DNA of 64,000 nucleotides from Bacteroidaceae bacterium (GCA_017427185.1 JAFRTJ010000008.1:45677-109676); one strand, 5' to 3'; shown: positions 27,949-38,322, counted from the first letter of the stretch. Notes: generated by a model not told the origin, from the letters alone. Numbers and translations: made by a program.

Positions 27949-28731
27949 CTATTCTATCGTAATCTTTGTGATTTTGATGTTATCACCGTTCGCAACGAAA
28001 ACGCCGCCCCACCATTGCTGGGTATAGGCAGCATCCAGCATCTCCTGGGTCAGCACAAGTTCGATGCAACCGCCATGGGCAGCCAGGTCATACTCGGTGA
28101 ACTTACCACTCTCCGTGTCGTTGCCAAAGCTGCACACACTCAGGTAGGTGGGTCCCCAATGGCCTTCTACGATCTGCACCTTCCAGTCATCAGCCAGGGG
28201 TGTGGCATAGAAGCGGACGGTCTGCCCTGCCTTAGCCTCAGCAGCCGCCAGCTCAGCACCGGCATCGCTCAGCAGATAGGGCTGGTTTGCCCAGTCGTCT
28301 GCAACAGCCTCGCCTTCCCAAAGGGTAAGCTCCGTGCTTTCGTAGTGGGTGATAGAAATCTTGTCAACGATAACATTATCACCGTTCAGGACGAAGACAC
28401 CGCCCCACCATTGCTGGTTGTAGGCTGCATCCAGCATTTCCTTTGTCAGGGTCAGCTGATAGTTTCCGTTGTTCCCTTCCAGGTCATACTCTTCGAACTT
28501 GCCGCTTTCTGTATCGTTACCTACACTACAGATACTTGCATAGGTGGGTCCCCAGTGACCTTCAACAATCTGTAGCTTCCAGGCTGCATCGGTGGGCACG
28601 ATATGGAAGGTGATGACATCGCCTTCTACAGCACCGGCTGCTGCCAGTTCAACACCGGCATCGCTCAGCACATAGGGCTGATTTGCCCAGTCGTCTGCCA
28701 GAGCCGTTCCGGTCCAAAGCACCGTGGTGGT
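27949..28731 (-). repeat. Tandem duplication encoding the two C-terminal modules of the IPT protein
   Basis: The stretches 28339-28731 and 27949-28338 encode two homologous modules in the same order, each with the four shared motifs listed for the gene. They have diverged at the protein level (for example TGTALADDW versus EGEAVADDW), so the duplication is not recent. Confidence 0.8.
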
Positions 28732-30399
28732 CTCTGAGTTGGGGATTACAGTAATTTCATACTCCACTTCTCCGTTGTCTGAAATAATCTTCAGCACAGA
28801 CTTCTTGGTGGCGTTGGAGGGAATGCCCACGAACAGCTTGGTTCCGTTTTGGATATACTGAACAGCGACGCCATTCACCAATACGCCCGTCAGATGTTCT
28901 ATGTTCTCAACATTCAGTACCAACATGTCGCCGGCCTTCAACTCTTCAGGAGCAAGTTCGCTTTCATCGGGCACATAGCAGAATGCAGGCTTTTCGATGG
29001 TCAGCTCAGGAGCCTCGATAGAAGTGCCGTTGTCCAGACTTAATACAGGTTTACCACTTTCGCCATCCAAAGGAATCTGTACTGTCAGGGTTGTGCCATC
29101 TTCGTTAGCCTCGACAACATTCTGTACGCTGGCGCCGAAGGCTACGCTGGTAACCAGATCCAGATTCGTACCGGTGATAACCAGGATGCTACCTGCGCTG
29201 GCGGGATTGTTGTTGTAGGAAGTAACGGTTGGCTTGACCAGTGCATAAGTTGTGGTCACAATCTTTCCGTTGGCCATGCTCAAGGTGAGTTCACCCTCTT
29301 GTGCCTTGGTAGGTACGTTAACGCTCAGAGAGGTAGCCGATACCTCAATCTCGCTAACCTGCCCTGCATTGGGAAAGGAAACGCTGGTCACTACATCCAG
29401 GTCCTTACCAGTAACCGTCAGAGTGGTACCAGCCTTCACCGCAGCAGCTTCAACCTTCAGTTCGGTTGGAGCAACGGTTGTCAATGTGCCAGCAGGAACT
29501 TCCACGCCAGACTTGCATACCAGAGCAATCTCACCATCAGGAGCCTCTGCAGGTAACTTAGCGGTTACGGACTTGCCATCCTGGGCCACTTCAACCTCGA
29601 GAGCCTCTACACCACCAACCTTAACACCTGTGACAAGGTTCATGTAACTACCACTAATCGTAATAATTTCTCCTTGCTTGGCAGTAATAGTGCCTTGAGC
29701 AGCAGTTTCTGCACGACCCTTAATCTTGGTTATTGTAGGAGTTCCTACATGCAAAACCTTCTCGCTCTGAACTATGTTATAGCTGACATCCTCTGCATCT
29801 GGATCCTGAACAGTCAAATCTACATCATACAACTTAATCTTTCCTGTCTGAGCCTCTTCTGGAACAAGCACTTTGATGGTGTAACGATCGTGCTGTGTAA
29901 AGGATTTCTCACTTACTTGCACGCCATCTGCAAACTCTACCATATGAATCAAGTTCAAATAATCACCTATAATGGTAATTTCCTGACCTGCCATAACATC
30001 TTCAGGAGTGAACTTCTCGAACTCAATATCCTCAGTATAAGTCAATTCTGTCTGAGTAGTCAATACTTTACCAGTCTTATCAATCAACTGAATTTTGCCT
30101 ACTTCAGGACCATCTTTAGGAACTACTACACGTATCTCGCTGGGAATACCAGCCTGAACGACTTCAATGTTGGTAATAGGGTCCACACCAGGTATGATGA
30201 CCTGAGCCACCTGGTCAAGGTTGCTACCCAAGAAACGCAGTGTACCACCACGAACCACAGGACTGGGACCAAACACGTTCAATGCAACACCCTTCTGATA
30301 CTGGTTTGTTACCAGATCATCCTCGCTACAACTCGTCAGCGACAGTCCTGAAAGGATCATCACCAACAGAGTCATAAAACTGAAAATATATTTTTTCAT
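27949..30399 (-). CDS. IPT/TIG-repeat surface lipoprotein with two tandem C-terminal Trp-rich modules (probable glycan-binding protein)
   Basis: Lipobox Cys C24 (LSLTSCSED). The 816-residue protein consists of about six IPT/TIG beta-sandwich repeats (roughly 30-555), each starting with a PxVxxG-type strand and a GxxL turn. Two consecutive modules of about 130 residues follow (about 557-687 and 688-816). They share LW-G-A-ADDWANQPY, KxQIVEGHWGPTY, GNDTESGKF and QQWWGGVF, so they arose by duplication. The conserved Trp residues suggest carbohydrate binding; I know no family name for the module. Location after SusC, SusD and the other binding protein fits a surface glycan-binding protein. Confidence 0.8.
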   Translation of the reverse strand: MKKYIFSFMTLLVMILSGLSLTSCSEDDLVTNQYQKGVALNVFGPSPVVRGGTLRFLGSNLDQVAQVIIPGVDPITNIEVVQAGIPSEIRVVVPKDGPEVGKIQLIDKTGKVLTTQTELTYTEDIEFEKFTPEDVMAGQEITIIGDYLNLIHMVEFADGVQVSEKSFTQHDRYTIKVLVPEEAQTGKIKLYDVDLTVQDPDAEDVSYNIVQSEKVLHVGTPTITKIKGRAETAAQGTITAKQGEIITISGSYMNLVTGVKVGGVEALEVEVAQDGKSVTAKLPAEAPDGEIALVCKSGVEVPAGTLTTVAPTELKVEAAAVKAGTTLTVTGKDLDVVTSVSFPNAGQVSEIEVSATSLSVNVPTKAQEGELTLSMANGKIVTTTYALVKPTVTSYNNNPASAGSILVITGTNLDLVTSVAFGASVQNVVEANEDGTTLTVQIPLDGESGKPVLSLDNGTSIEAPELTIEKPAFCYVPDESELAPEELKAGDMLVLNVENIEHLTGVLVNGVAVQYIQNGTKLFVGIPSNATKKSVLKIISDNGEVEYEITVIPNSETTTVLWTGTALADDWANQPYVLSDAGVELAAAGAVEGDVITFHIVPTDAAWKLQIVEGHWGPTYASICSVGNDTESGKFEEYDLEGNNGNYQLTLTKEMLDAAYNQQWWGGVFVLNGDNVIVDKISITHYESTELTLWEGEAVADDWANQPYLLSDAGAELAAAEAKAGQTVRFYATPLADDWKVQIVEGHWGPTYLSVCSFGNDTESGKFTEYDLAAHGGCIELVLTQEMLDAAYTQQWWGGVFVANGDNIKITKITIE

Positions 30400-30427
30400 A
30401 TTCTTCTTTCGATGTTAACTTGGTTTA

Positions 30428-31822
30428 TTAATATTTACCAACGCGGATGTTGTCTATTTTAAGGACAGGTGTACAAGGTGTACCTGATACACCACCGCTT
30501 GCCAAGAACAATACCAGTGAACTCCAGCTTTCAGGAGTTAACTTGCCTGTAGCAACACCGCCCTTATAGCCGTAAATAAAGTTACTCTTTAAGGGTAAGG
30601 TTACGGTAATCCACTTGTCGTTGGTGTCGTTTATACCTGATGTCCAAGGACGATACAGGGCACGAGGAACTTCATCTCCACTGATGTATACATTGTTGCA
30701 TCCACCAGTAGGTAGACCATAGATATCAGTACCTGCATTACCATTGGTAACAATCGAGGTACTGGCAGGGATAATCTGCAGAGCACATGCTGTCCAAGGA
30801 TTATTCTTTGGAACACACATCTCAAACTTCATGCTCATATTCTCCCATGCGGAGAAGTCTGCGATATCTATCAGACGACGGCTGTCGGCATCAGTATAGT
30901 CCTCTGTTTCCTTCCAGTTACCTGGCCAATACTCAAAACTAAAGTGACTATCATCCCATATCTCATCATCCATGGTAGCATCACCATTGCCCAACTGCAG
31001 ATAGTTTCCACTGATGCTCCACTCGTCAGACTTAATCTCTTGAGGATGCCAACCGTGGTTGCTCAGACCAGTTTTGCCGTCAAAGTCAAACAACATCCAA
31101 CTGTCCTTGCCATTACCACTATCCATAAACATGAAACCAGAAGTTACTTCACCATATACGTTTTTAATGGTTATGTTACCCTCGGCGGCATCAGCAGGTA
31201 CCTCAACCACTACGCTGGTATAGTCGTCGCTTATACTTTTTACAGCAGCCTCGGTATCATTGTCATTTGCATTCTTGAAGAATACCTGAAGAGGGACAGC
31301 AGGATCATCAATTAAGTAACGGCCAGAGAGAGTGACCTCGCTACCAGGCTTAGCATACTCAAAGTCCATGCTGAAAAGTGTAGGACCAGGAATGACAACA
31401 TGGAAATTAAAAGTCGTGGTATCATTCTTTGAGTTGATCATGTAAATCTTGTCAGTCACAGCCTTGGGGACATTCTTGGGAACAGTCACAAGCAGGGTGT
31501 TGTCTGTGATGTAGCTGTTGTTGAGTACTGCCTTTTGGTCGTTAAAAAACATTTCAGTTATGCTGCGCAGGTTCTCACCTACCAGACAGAGGGTTGACTG
31601 AGGACCAGCCTCCTCCACCAGCTGGCCATTGGTCATCACCTGTTCGTTGACAGCAGATTTGTCCACAACTTCACTGCTCAGGCAACGGATATAGTACACA
31701 GTAGGATTTCCACTGGCAATCTCATATTTGTCAGGCTCATCCTCGCAGGAGGTAAGGGAGAATCCTGTCAGCGTGACTGAAGCAATCAGGAGAGCCTTCA
31801 TATATTTATCCATTTTTTTCAT
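30428..31822 (-). CDS. Surface glycan-binding lipoprotein (SGBP-B-like, IPT domains plus C-terminal binding domain)
   Basis: A lipoprotein with lipobox Cys in FSLTSCED (about residue 26). The 464-residue protein has two IPT-like domains (about 40-240) and a C-terminal jelly-roll-like domain (about 245-464), the layout of SGBP-B proteins and the C-terminal xyloglucan-binding-domain family. The binding domain is rich in aromatics (WHPQEIKSDEW, FSFEYWPGNWKE, LYRPWTSG). It follows SusD by 19 bp and would hold mannan at the surface. A second Met (residue 4) is an alternative start. Confidence 0.82.
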   Translation of the reverse strand: MKKMDKYMKALLIASVTLTGFSLTSCEDEPDKYEIASGNPTVYYIRCLSSEVVDKSAVNEQVMTNGQLVEEAGPQSTLCLVGENLRSITEMFFNDQKAVLNNSYITDNTLLVTVPKNVPKAVTDKIYMINSKNDTTTFNFHVVIPGPTLFSMDFEYAKPGSEVTLSGRYLIDDPAVPLQVFFKNANDNDTEAAVKSISDDYTSVVVEVPADAAEGNITIKNVYGEVTSGFMFMDSGNGKDSWMLFDFDGKTGLSNHGWHPQEIKSDEWSISGNYLQLGNGDATMDDEIWDDSHFSFEYWPGNWKETEDYTDADSRRLIDIADFSAWENMSMKFEMCVPKNNPWTACALQIIPASTSIVTNGNAGTDIYGLPTGGCNNVYISGDEVPRALYRPWTSGINDTNDKWITVTLPLKSNFIYGYKGGVATGKLTPESWSSLVLFLASGGVSGTPCTPVLKIDNIRVGKY

Positions 31823-31841
31823 AAATCTTCAATATTATATA

Positions 31842-33653
31842 TTAGTAACTGTAAGTGCTACGTACATCTACGTGAACTGCATCTGCACTAACTGCCATAG
31901 CAGAGTTGAATACGACGTCCTCCTGATAGGGAGGAATGATCAAGTAAGGCTTACCGGAATCAGGATCAGTCTTCATCAGAGTCTGGGGAACAAGGGAAGC
32001 ACTCTCGTTGGTAGCATACATGACTCCTGAACCAGAGATATCCCAAGTGGTACGACCACTATCATAATAAGTCTCGTACAAGGACGCCAGGTTCCAGATT
32101 GCACAACGTTTCTGTGATTCCAACTGAGTCTTACAGAAGTTCATGTCATAGTAACTTACGCGTACGAAATCGTACCAGCGGTCACCCTCCATACAGAACT
32201 CCAAACGACGCTCTTTCCAAATATCCATGAAACTGATACTTGTGGGCTTGGCATAACCTTGGATAGCACGATGACGTACTGTGTAGAACGCATCAATAGC
32301 CTCCGCATCAGTAGTAGTGGCATTCAAAGGATTGCTGATATTGGCTGCAAGCAACTTGGCCTCAGCTAGAATCAGATAAATGTCGCTGAATCGTAGGATA
32401 AATGAAGGCACACTGCTAGCCATACGACCATCGGGACACCCTGCACCCTGCTGGTGATCAAAGGTGTTTCCATAGATGTGCTTCACGGTATTGGTACCAG
32501 TACATGCCTGGATACCCTCGTTGGTCAAACGATACTTGCTTCCGTCAACCTTAAAACCATAAAGAGCATCCAGGTAATCAAAACCACCCTTGTCCTGCCA
32601 GAACTGGTCATACCTGAAACCAGGAAGCATCATAGTTGCATGTAGGCGCTTGTCAGGATTGTTGATCCAAGAGTCAGGCTGGTTTTCCAGCAAATTTACG
32701 CCAAATGCCAACTGGCAATCGGGAGTGAAGCCACCCCAGTCGCCCCAGCATGCAGCCCAGTCGTCCATACCAGACAAACCCAAGTCTGCCTGCAGGGAGT
32801 TTTGGCGAGTCCAGTTGCTACCGTCGGCAGTCCAGCGCCATACAATCATACCCTCGCGAGTGAACATATTCTTCAGCAGGAAGACATCCTCGTAGTTGCT
32901 CTCCAGTTCATAGCTCGAATTCTGGATAACATCACGTGCATAGCTGGCAGCTTTGTCCAGATCCTCTTTGTTGAGCGAGCCGCTGACACCAGCTTTGGTC
33001 AAGTAGGTTTTAGCCAACAGACCTTCTGCGCTGTAGTAGTCCAAACGACCGGTTGATACTCTCTTAGGAAGCATTTCCATAGCTTTCTCCAAAGTCATGA
33101 TGATGTATTCATACACATCTGCTCGCTTGGTTTTCTGGATGTTGGTATAGGAACCATCTGCCAACACTTGAGAACCATCATGAATGATGGGAACTTCGCC
33201 GAATGAACGTACCAAGAAGAAGTAGGCCAATGCTTTCCAGACGAGACATTCGCCCATACACTGGTCCTTGACAGCCTCACTGGGACCACTGGCATTCTTG
33301 AGGTTGTTGTACACTTGAGTTGAATGGGCAATCACACTCCACAATGAGGCTGACATAAGAGCCAGATAATCATCTGTTCCATTCAGGGTGAAATTTATAT
33401 AGGTGGTAGACATATCGCCTTGGCGATAATTACCGCTCAGACCTTCACCTACAAAAATGAATCCACGCTGGAAATCATACCAGGGTGCGTTGTACAGGTA
33501 GTTGACGCCAGCATAACATTGTTCATCTGTCTGATAATAATTACCCGTGTTGTAACCATCCTCGTTGGGACGATCCAGGAAATCTTCGCAGGAAGTCATT
33601 CCCAGCGTCAGCAGAGCTATGGCTGCTATTGATTTGATATATCTTAGTTTCAT
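31842..33653 (-). CDS. SusD/RagB family outer-membrane glycan-binding lipoprotein
   Basis: The 603-residue lipoprotein has lipobox Cys C22 (LGMTSCEDFLDRP), the typical SusD beginning. TPR-like helices follow, and C-terminal RagB motifs FILRFSDIYLILAEAKLL and MDIWKERRLEFCMEGDRWYDFVR are plain. SusD caps the SusC barrel and captures oligosaccharides. It is 40 bp downstream of SusC in the operon. The substrate is inferred from the mannanases in the locus. Confidence 0.95.
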   Translation of the reverse strand: MKLRYIKSIAAIALLTLGMTSCEDFLDRPNEDGYNTGNYYQTDEQCYAGVNYLYNAPWYDFQRGFIFVGEGLSGNYRQGDMSTTYINFTLNGTDDYLALMSASLWSVIAHSTQVYNNLKNASGPSEAVKDQCMGECLVWKALAYFFLVRSFGEVPIIHDGSQVLADGSYTNIQKTKRADVYEYIIMTLEKAMEMLPKRVSTGRLDYYSAEGLLAKTYLTKAGVSGSLNKEDLDKAASYARDVIQNSSYELESNYEDVFLLKNMFTREGMIVWRWTADGSNWTRQNSLQADLGLSGMDDWAACWGDWGGFTPDCQLAFGVNLLENQPDSWINNPDKRLHATMMLPGFRYDQFWQDKGGFDYLDALYGFKVDGSKYRLTNEGIQACTGTNTVKHIYGNTFDHQQGAGCPDGRMASSVPSFILRFSDIYLILAEAKLLAANISNPLNATTTDAEAIDAFYTVRHRAIQGYAKPTSISFMDIWKERRLEFCMEGDRWYDFVRVSYYDMNFCKTQLESQKRCAIWNLASLYETYYDSGRTTWDISGSGVMYATNESASLVPQTLMKTDPDSGKPYLIIPPYQEDVVFNSAMAVSADAVHVDVRSTYSY

Positions 33654-33693
33654 AATATATACTTTTTTCTTTTAGATATCAATGTTCTATGCT

Positions 33694-36600
33694 CTAGAAG
33701 GTCAAGTTAACACCAACAGAATAGGTAGTGGGGCTGGGATAGCGCCCATTGTCCAAACCATATACATTAGCGCTGGTGGTGCTGACACCCACCTCTGGAT
33801 CGTAACCACTATAACCTGTGATAGTCCATAGGTTCTGGATGTTGGTGTACAGACGCAGGCTCTCAATCTTCGCTTTGCTAAGCATTTGCTTGGGGAACGT
33901 ATAACCCAACGATATGTTCCTCACGCGCAAATAGCTTCCATCCTCGATATAGCGGTCGCTGATGCGATCGTTGTCGTTGGGGTCTCCATACAGGCTGGGA
34001 CGAGGAAGTCCTGCATCAGGATTCTTCACCTTCACGTTGGTAATATCGTCGTACCAGTTCTCGATGACCGAACCATCAGGACGGAGTATGGTGCCCTGGC
34101 TATAATCCTTATTGGGATCGATGGGAACCAGAATTGCACGATCTGAAATATTCTTAGTCTGATTTGTCCAGCTGCTATACATGTGAGTCAACGTGATAGC
34201 ATTATAGTTCAAAATCTTGTTGCCTACAGAACCATTCAGGAACAAAGTCAAGTCAAAGTTCTTGTAGCGGAAAGTGTTGGTGAAACCAAAGGTGAACTTT
34301 GGCATAGGACTGCCAATATTGGTACGGTCCTCTGTGTTGATGACATTATCATCATTCAGGTCCTTGTACTTGATGTCACCCACCCAGACGGTAGACGTAC
34401 GCTTGTATACGCCATCTGAGGGAGCTGCCTGAGGCTTGGGACTGTTCTCTATATCCTCCAATGAGGTATAGATGCCATCTGTCTTATAGCCATAGAAGCT
34501 GTAAAGACTCTCGCCAACCTTGCTCTCAGTTACTACGTCGCTCCATTGTCCCCAACCAATCAGGCTCTTGTTGCCACTACCGTCGTTCAGAGATACCAAG
34601 GTGTTCTTGTTGTGTGATATGTTGAAGTTCAGATCCCATTCGAACTTACCAACCAGGGGATGAGCATCAATTGTGAATTCCACACCACGGTTGCGGATGT
34701 GACCAAAGTTTCCGAAAGGAGCCTCCAGACGAATGCTAGGATTAGTGTTCTCGTTGATACCCATATAGCTGGGAACCTGCTTGAGCATAAGCATATCGCG
34801 GCTCTCCTTGTTGTACCATTCGAAGGTGAAATTCAGGCGGTCCTTGAAGAATCCCAAGTCGAGACCGATGTTCCATTGCTCCTGAGTCTCCCATTTAACA
34901 TCCGGGTTGGCGATATTGCTAGGACGATAGCTGATGCCAAATATGCTCTCCATCTTACTGATACCAGAACCCCATCTGTAACCACCGATGTTGCTGTTAC
35001 CCGTTTGGCCCCAGCCGATACGCAGTTTACCGTTACTCAGCCAATTGACATCCTTCATGAACTCTTCTTCTGTGAAGCGCCAACTGGCAGCTACAGAGTG
35101 GAAACCTGCCCAACGGTTGTTAGGACCAAAGTTGGAGCTTCCATCGTAACGATAAGTATAAGTAGCGTTATAGCGGTTGTTATAGCTGTAAGTCCAGCGG
35201 GTGAAGAAGCTGGCCATCGAGCTGCTTCCGAAACCATTATTGAACTTCTGCGAATCCAAGTCACCCAGAGCAGGGCTGTGAACATCGTCGCTGGGCAAGC
35301 CTGTAGAACTGATCTGCATCCAGTCGTAACGGCTCTCCCAAAGCTCCTGACCAACCATACCTGTCACGTTGTGCTTGTCGAATTGCTGGCTCCAGGTCAG
35401 ATAGTTCTTCAGAGACCAGAACTTACTGGAACTCTTATTCTGCGAGGCGGAATTCTGAGTACGATTGTAAGTTCCTAAAGTAAGAGTAGGCTCATAGGTC
35501 TTTGAAGTGCTCCAGTTGAAGTCATAACCCAACTCAGTATGCCAAGTGAGGAACTTGAAGGGATTCACGTCAAAGAAGAAGTTGCCATTCAGTTTCTGAC
35601 GATTCAGCAGAATGTCATCCTCCATAGCTATGGCGATGGGGTTGGGGCTGGTGTAACCTTCCTGACTGACACTACTGTAGCTTCCGTCCACATTATAAAT
35701 AGGTATATTGGGAGGGGTTGTCAGAGAGTAGTAAATCAAGCCTTCGTTTGAGTCGGCCAGCTTCAGGTCATCGTTGCTGTTGCTGAAGGCAGCTGTCATG
35801 CCGAACTTCAGCCAGCTCTTCATCTGAGCATCCAGATTGGTGCGGAAACTGAAACGGTTGAAGTTGCTGCCGATGATGGTACCTTCCTGATTCATGTACG
35901 AACCGCTTGCGTAGTATTGTACCTTGTCTGTACCACCCTGAGCACTAACCTGATGGCTGTGCTGGAGAGCTGTCTGGAAGACGGCATCCTGCCAGTTGGT
36001 ACCTTTGCCCAAAATGCTTGGATCAGCCAGCATGGGGTTATTCTCGTAAATCTCACCCATATCAACCAAACTGTTGTAGTATTCAGCATATTCACGCAGG
36101 TTCATCATGTCCAAACGTTTTTGCTGACGATTCACAGCAAAGTTGCCATTGTAGCTGAACTTGGCCTCGCCTGCCTTACCATGCTTGGTAGTAATCAGTA
36201 CAACACCATTTGCCCCTTGAGCACCATAGATGGCAGTTGCAGAAGCATCCTTCAGGATTTCCATACTGACGATGTCTGAAGGATCGATTGTTGCCAACGG
36301 AGAAATGGTACTCATGCTACCATTACCCAAAGCGTCACCCAGACCGAAACTTGCGCCTGACTGGCTGTTCTGACCATTATTTCCACCGCTCTGCACGATG
36401 ACGCCATCGATGACATACAAGGGTTCTGCATTTGCATTAATGGTTGCCTGACCACGCACGCGAATGCTGGAGGATGAACCAGGAGCACCACTCGTGTTAG
36501 TCGCTTGAATACCAGCCACACGACCTTGGAAACTTTGATCCAGAGAGGTGATGAGACTTCCCTTGACAGCATCTTCGCCAATGGTCACACTGGCACCTGA

Positions 36601-36948
36601 GATGTCACTCTTCTTCATGGTACCGTAACCAACCACAACCACATCGTTCAGCATCTTGCTGTCCTCTTCCAGAGTGACGTCGATTGTTGTTCTGCCTTTA
36701 GGATCGATTGTTTGGGGCTTGAAGCCTACCATCGAATAGGTCAGCGTCTTGCCCTGAGGAACACTGATGGTATAGTTACCATCGTAATCTGTGATCGTGC
36801 CGGTATTGGTACCGGTGACCATGACCTTCACGCCTATCATGGGACTTCCGTCTGTTCCATCATAGACAACTCCTTTCACCTGCGTTTGTGCCAACATTTG
36901 GAAACTCAGGCATAGGAGTGCAACAAAAAGCATTTCTAGTCTTTTCAT
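33694..36948 (-). CDS. SusC/RagA family TonB-dependent outer-membrane transporter
   Basis: A 1084-residue SusC-type protein. After the signal peptide (ending MLAQT) come a carboxypeptidase-regulatory-like domain (about 23-95) and the TonB plug, with VVVVGYGTMKKSDISGA and IRVRGQATINANAEPLYVIDGV. The 22-strand barrel ends in an aromatic residue (VGVNLTF). It lacks the N-terminal STN domain of FecA-type transducers, so regulation is probably by the AraC protein upstream rather than an anti-sigma. Uptake of manno-oligosaccharides is inferred from the locus. Confidence 0.96.
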   Translation of the reverse strand: MKRLEMLFVALLCLSFQMLAQTQVKGVVYDGTDGSPMIGVKVMVTGTNTGTITDYDGNYTISVPQGKTLTYSMVGFKPQTIDPKGRTTIDVTLEEDSKMLNDVVVVGYGTMKKSDISGASVTIGEDAVKGSLITSLDQSFQGRVAGIQATNTSGAPGSSSSIRVRGQATINANAEPLYVIDGVIVQSGGNNGQNSQSGASFGLGDALGNGSMSTISPLATIDPSDIVSMEILKDASATAIYGAQGANGVVLITTKHGKAGEAKFSYNGNFAVNRQQKRLDMMNLREYAEYYNSLVDMGEIYENNPMLADPSILGKGTNWQDAVFQTALQHSHQVSAQGGTDKVQYYASGSYMNQEGTIIGSNFNRFSFRTNLDAQMKSWLKFGMTAAFSNSNDDLKLADSNEGLIYYSLTTPPNIPIYNVDGSYSSVSQEGYTSPNPIAIAMEDDILLNRQKLNGNFFFDVNPFKFLTWHTELGYDFNWSTSKTYEPTLTLGTYNRTQNSASQNKSSSKFWSLKNYLTWSQQFDKHNVTGMVGQELWESRYDWMQISSTGLPSDDVHSPALGDLDSQKFNNGFGSSSMASFFTRWTYSYNNRYNATYTYRYDGSSNFGPNNRWAGFHSVAASWRFTEEEFMKDVNWLSNGKLRIGWGQTGNSNIGGYRWGSGISKMESIFGISYRPSNIANPDVKWETQEQWNIGLDLGFFKDRLNFTFEWYNKESRDMLMLKQVPSYMGINENTNPSIRLEAPFGNFGHIRNRGVEFTIDAHPLVGKFEWDLNFNISHNKNTLVSLNDGSGNKSLIGWGQWSDVVTESKVGESLYSFYGYKTDGIYTSLEDIENSPKPQAAPSDGVYKRTSTVWVGDIKYKDLNDDNVINTEDRTNIGSPMPKFTFGFTNTFRYKNFDLTLFLNGSVGNKILNYNAITLTHMYSSWTNQTKNISDRAILVPIDPNKDYSQGTILRPDGSVIENWYDDITNVKVKNPDAGLPRPSLYGDPNDNDRISDRYIEDGSYLRVRNISLGYTFPKQMLSKAKIESLRLYTNIQNLWTITGYSGYDPEVGVSTTSANVYGLDNGRYPSPTTYSVGVNLTF

Positions 36949-37116
36949 GCGATCTTTCTTGAATTAATTAAGCATAATTTATTTGTTGTTTTTTACTGTT
37001 TTTCGGCCATAAAATACCCTTTTGGAGGCTTTTGGCAAGGCTAAGGTAGAAATTTCTTTTGCTACCCTCCAAATAAAAGTTATCTGACGAAAGTAAAATG
37101 ATAAAAAAGTATCAGT

Positions 37117-37992
37117 CTAGATGATGATTTTGCTTTTATGGTAATTCTCGCGGAAAATGGTGGGCGAGCAACCCTTCTTCTTCTTGAAGATGCGGTTGAA
37201 ATTACTGATATTGTTGAAGCCGCAGGCATAACAAATCTCTGCCACACTATGCGAACTGTCCACCAGCATTCGGGTGGCATGCCCCAAGCGGATGTCTATC
37301 GTGTATTCCGACACCGTCTTGTGGGTATGAAGGTGGAAGAAGCGACTGAAAGCCGTAGGTGTCATGCCTGCCAAGCTTGCCAGATCGTTGAGGCGGATTT
37401 CCCTTTGGAAATTCTGATCGATATATTCCTGCACCTTGCGCACCCTGCGGCTGTCGTGAGTGTTCGACACGCTGGAAAAGCTCTTGCTTGCCAGCAGATG
37501 ATAGTTCTCCTGGATACTCAGTTCGTAGAGCAAATCCAGAAACGACAAGACGCTACCGAATCCTGGCTGCGCATCAGTCAGACTCATCAGCTTGGCATAC
37601 ACGGGCATGATGGCATCCGTTCCGTAAGCGATACCCAGCTTTGCGTTCTCCATCATTTTCCTGATGGGACTCATGGGATTCTTGGCCAAGAATTGCTCGC
37701 TCAGCAGATTCTGGCTGAACTGGATGGTTATCTCATGAATCTTGGGACTGCGGCACTCATGCTGCTCCCAGACGTGCTCCAACCCGCCTCCCACCAGACA
37801 CAGGTCATATTCCCCCAACACCTCCATTGAGTCGCCCACAATACGGCGCGCCCCCTGGCAATGGGCCACGAAATTCAGTTCCAGCTCCTCGTGCTTGTGC
37901 AGGGGATACGAGAATTCCTCCTTGTGGCGCTCCACCAAATAGAAACAATCCTTGTCGCCCAGGTTGGTGATTTCTGTAATGACCTTATTCAT
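37117..37992 (-). CDS. AraC family transcriptional regulator of the mannan PUL
   Basis: The 291-residue protein has an N-terminal cupin-like sensor (about 20-110, PLHKHEELELNFV) and two C-terminal helix-turn-helix motifs (about 185-285; LASLAGMTPTAFSRFFH and VAEICYACGFNNISNFNRIFKKKKG). It is in the same orientation and 168 bp upstream of SusC. Most Bacteroides PULs use hybrid two-component or ECF/anti-sigma regulators; AraC regulators are a known minority, used also for mannan in Prevotella-like genomes. A -7 box precedes it. Confidence 0.88.
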   Translation of the reverse strand: MNKVITEITNLGDKDCFYLVERHKEEFSYPLHKHEELELNFVAHCQGARRIVGDSMEVLGEYDLCLVGGGLEHVWEQHECRSPKIHEITIQFSQNLLSEQFLAKNPMSPIRKMMENAKLGIAYGTDAIMPVYAKLMSLTDAQPGFGSVLSFLDLLYELSIQENYHLLASKSFSSVSNTHDSRRVRKVQEYIDQNFQREIRLNDLASLAGMTPTAFSRFFHLHTHKTVSEYTIDIRLGHATRMLVDSSHSVAEICYACGFNNISNFNRIFKKKKGCSPTIFRENYHKSKIII

Positions 37993-38028
37993 GATTCATG
38001 CTGCCGCGGATTCTGACACTTCCAGCCA

Positions 38029-38036
38029 CAAAATTA
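38029..38036 (-). promoter_or_regulatory. -7 promoter box (TAATTTTG) of the AraC regulator
   Basis: Read on the minus strand this is TAATTTTG, matching TAnnTTTG, about 37-44 bases upstream of the ATG at 37992. Confidence 0.55.
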
Positions 38037-38322
38037 AAACTTTTCAGAATCTTTTGCAAATTTTGGGATAAAAAAAGTCAATTATCGGACAAAACCTCTC
38101 ATTTTCGAGCACCTAAGAAGAGATTGCAGTCATAGTCTTATCAAGAGCAATATAAGCCTCATCGGCCCGATTGGGTGAACTAAGCCTCGTAGAGAAAGAT
38201 TGAGTGTCGGGCAAGCAGACTGTCTCGTGACTGAAAATGGAAGGAAGAAGCGCAATTTGAAGATATTGTAGAGATTGATTGATACAATTCGTGAGACTGT
38301 CCACCAGTTCCTCATGCCTTTT

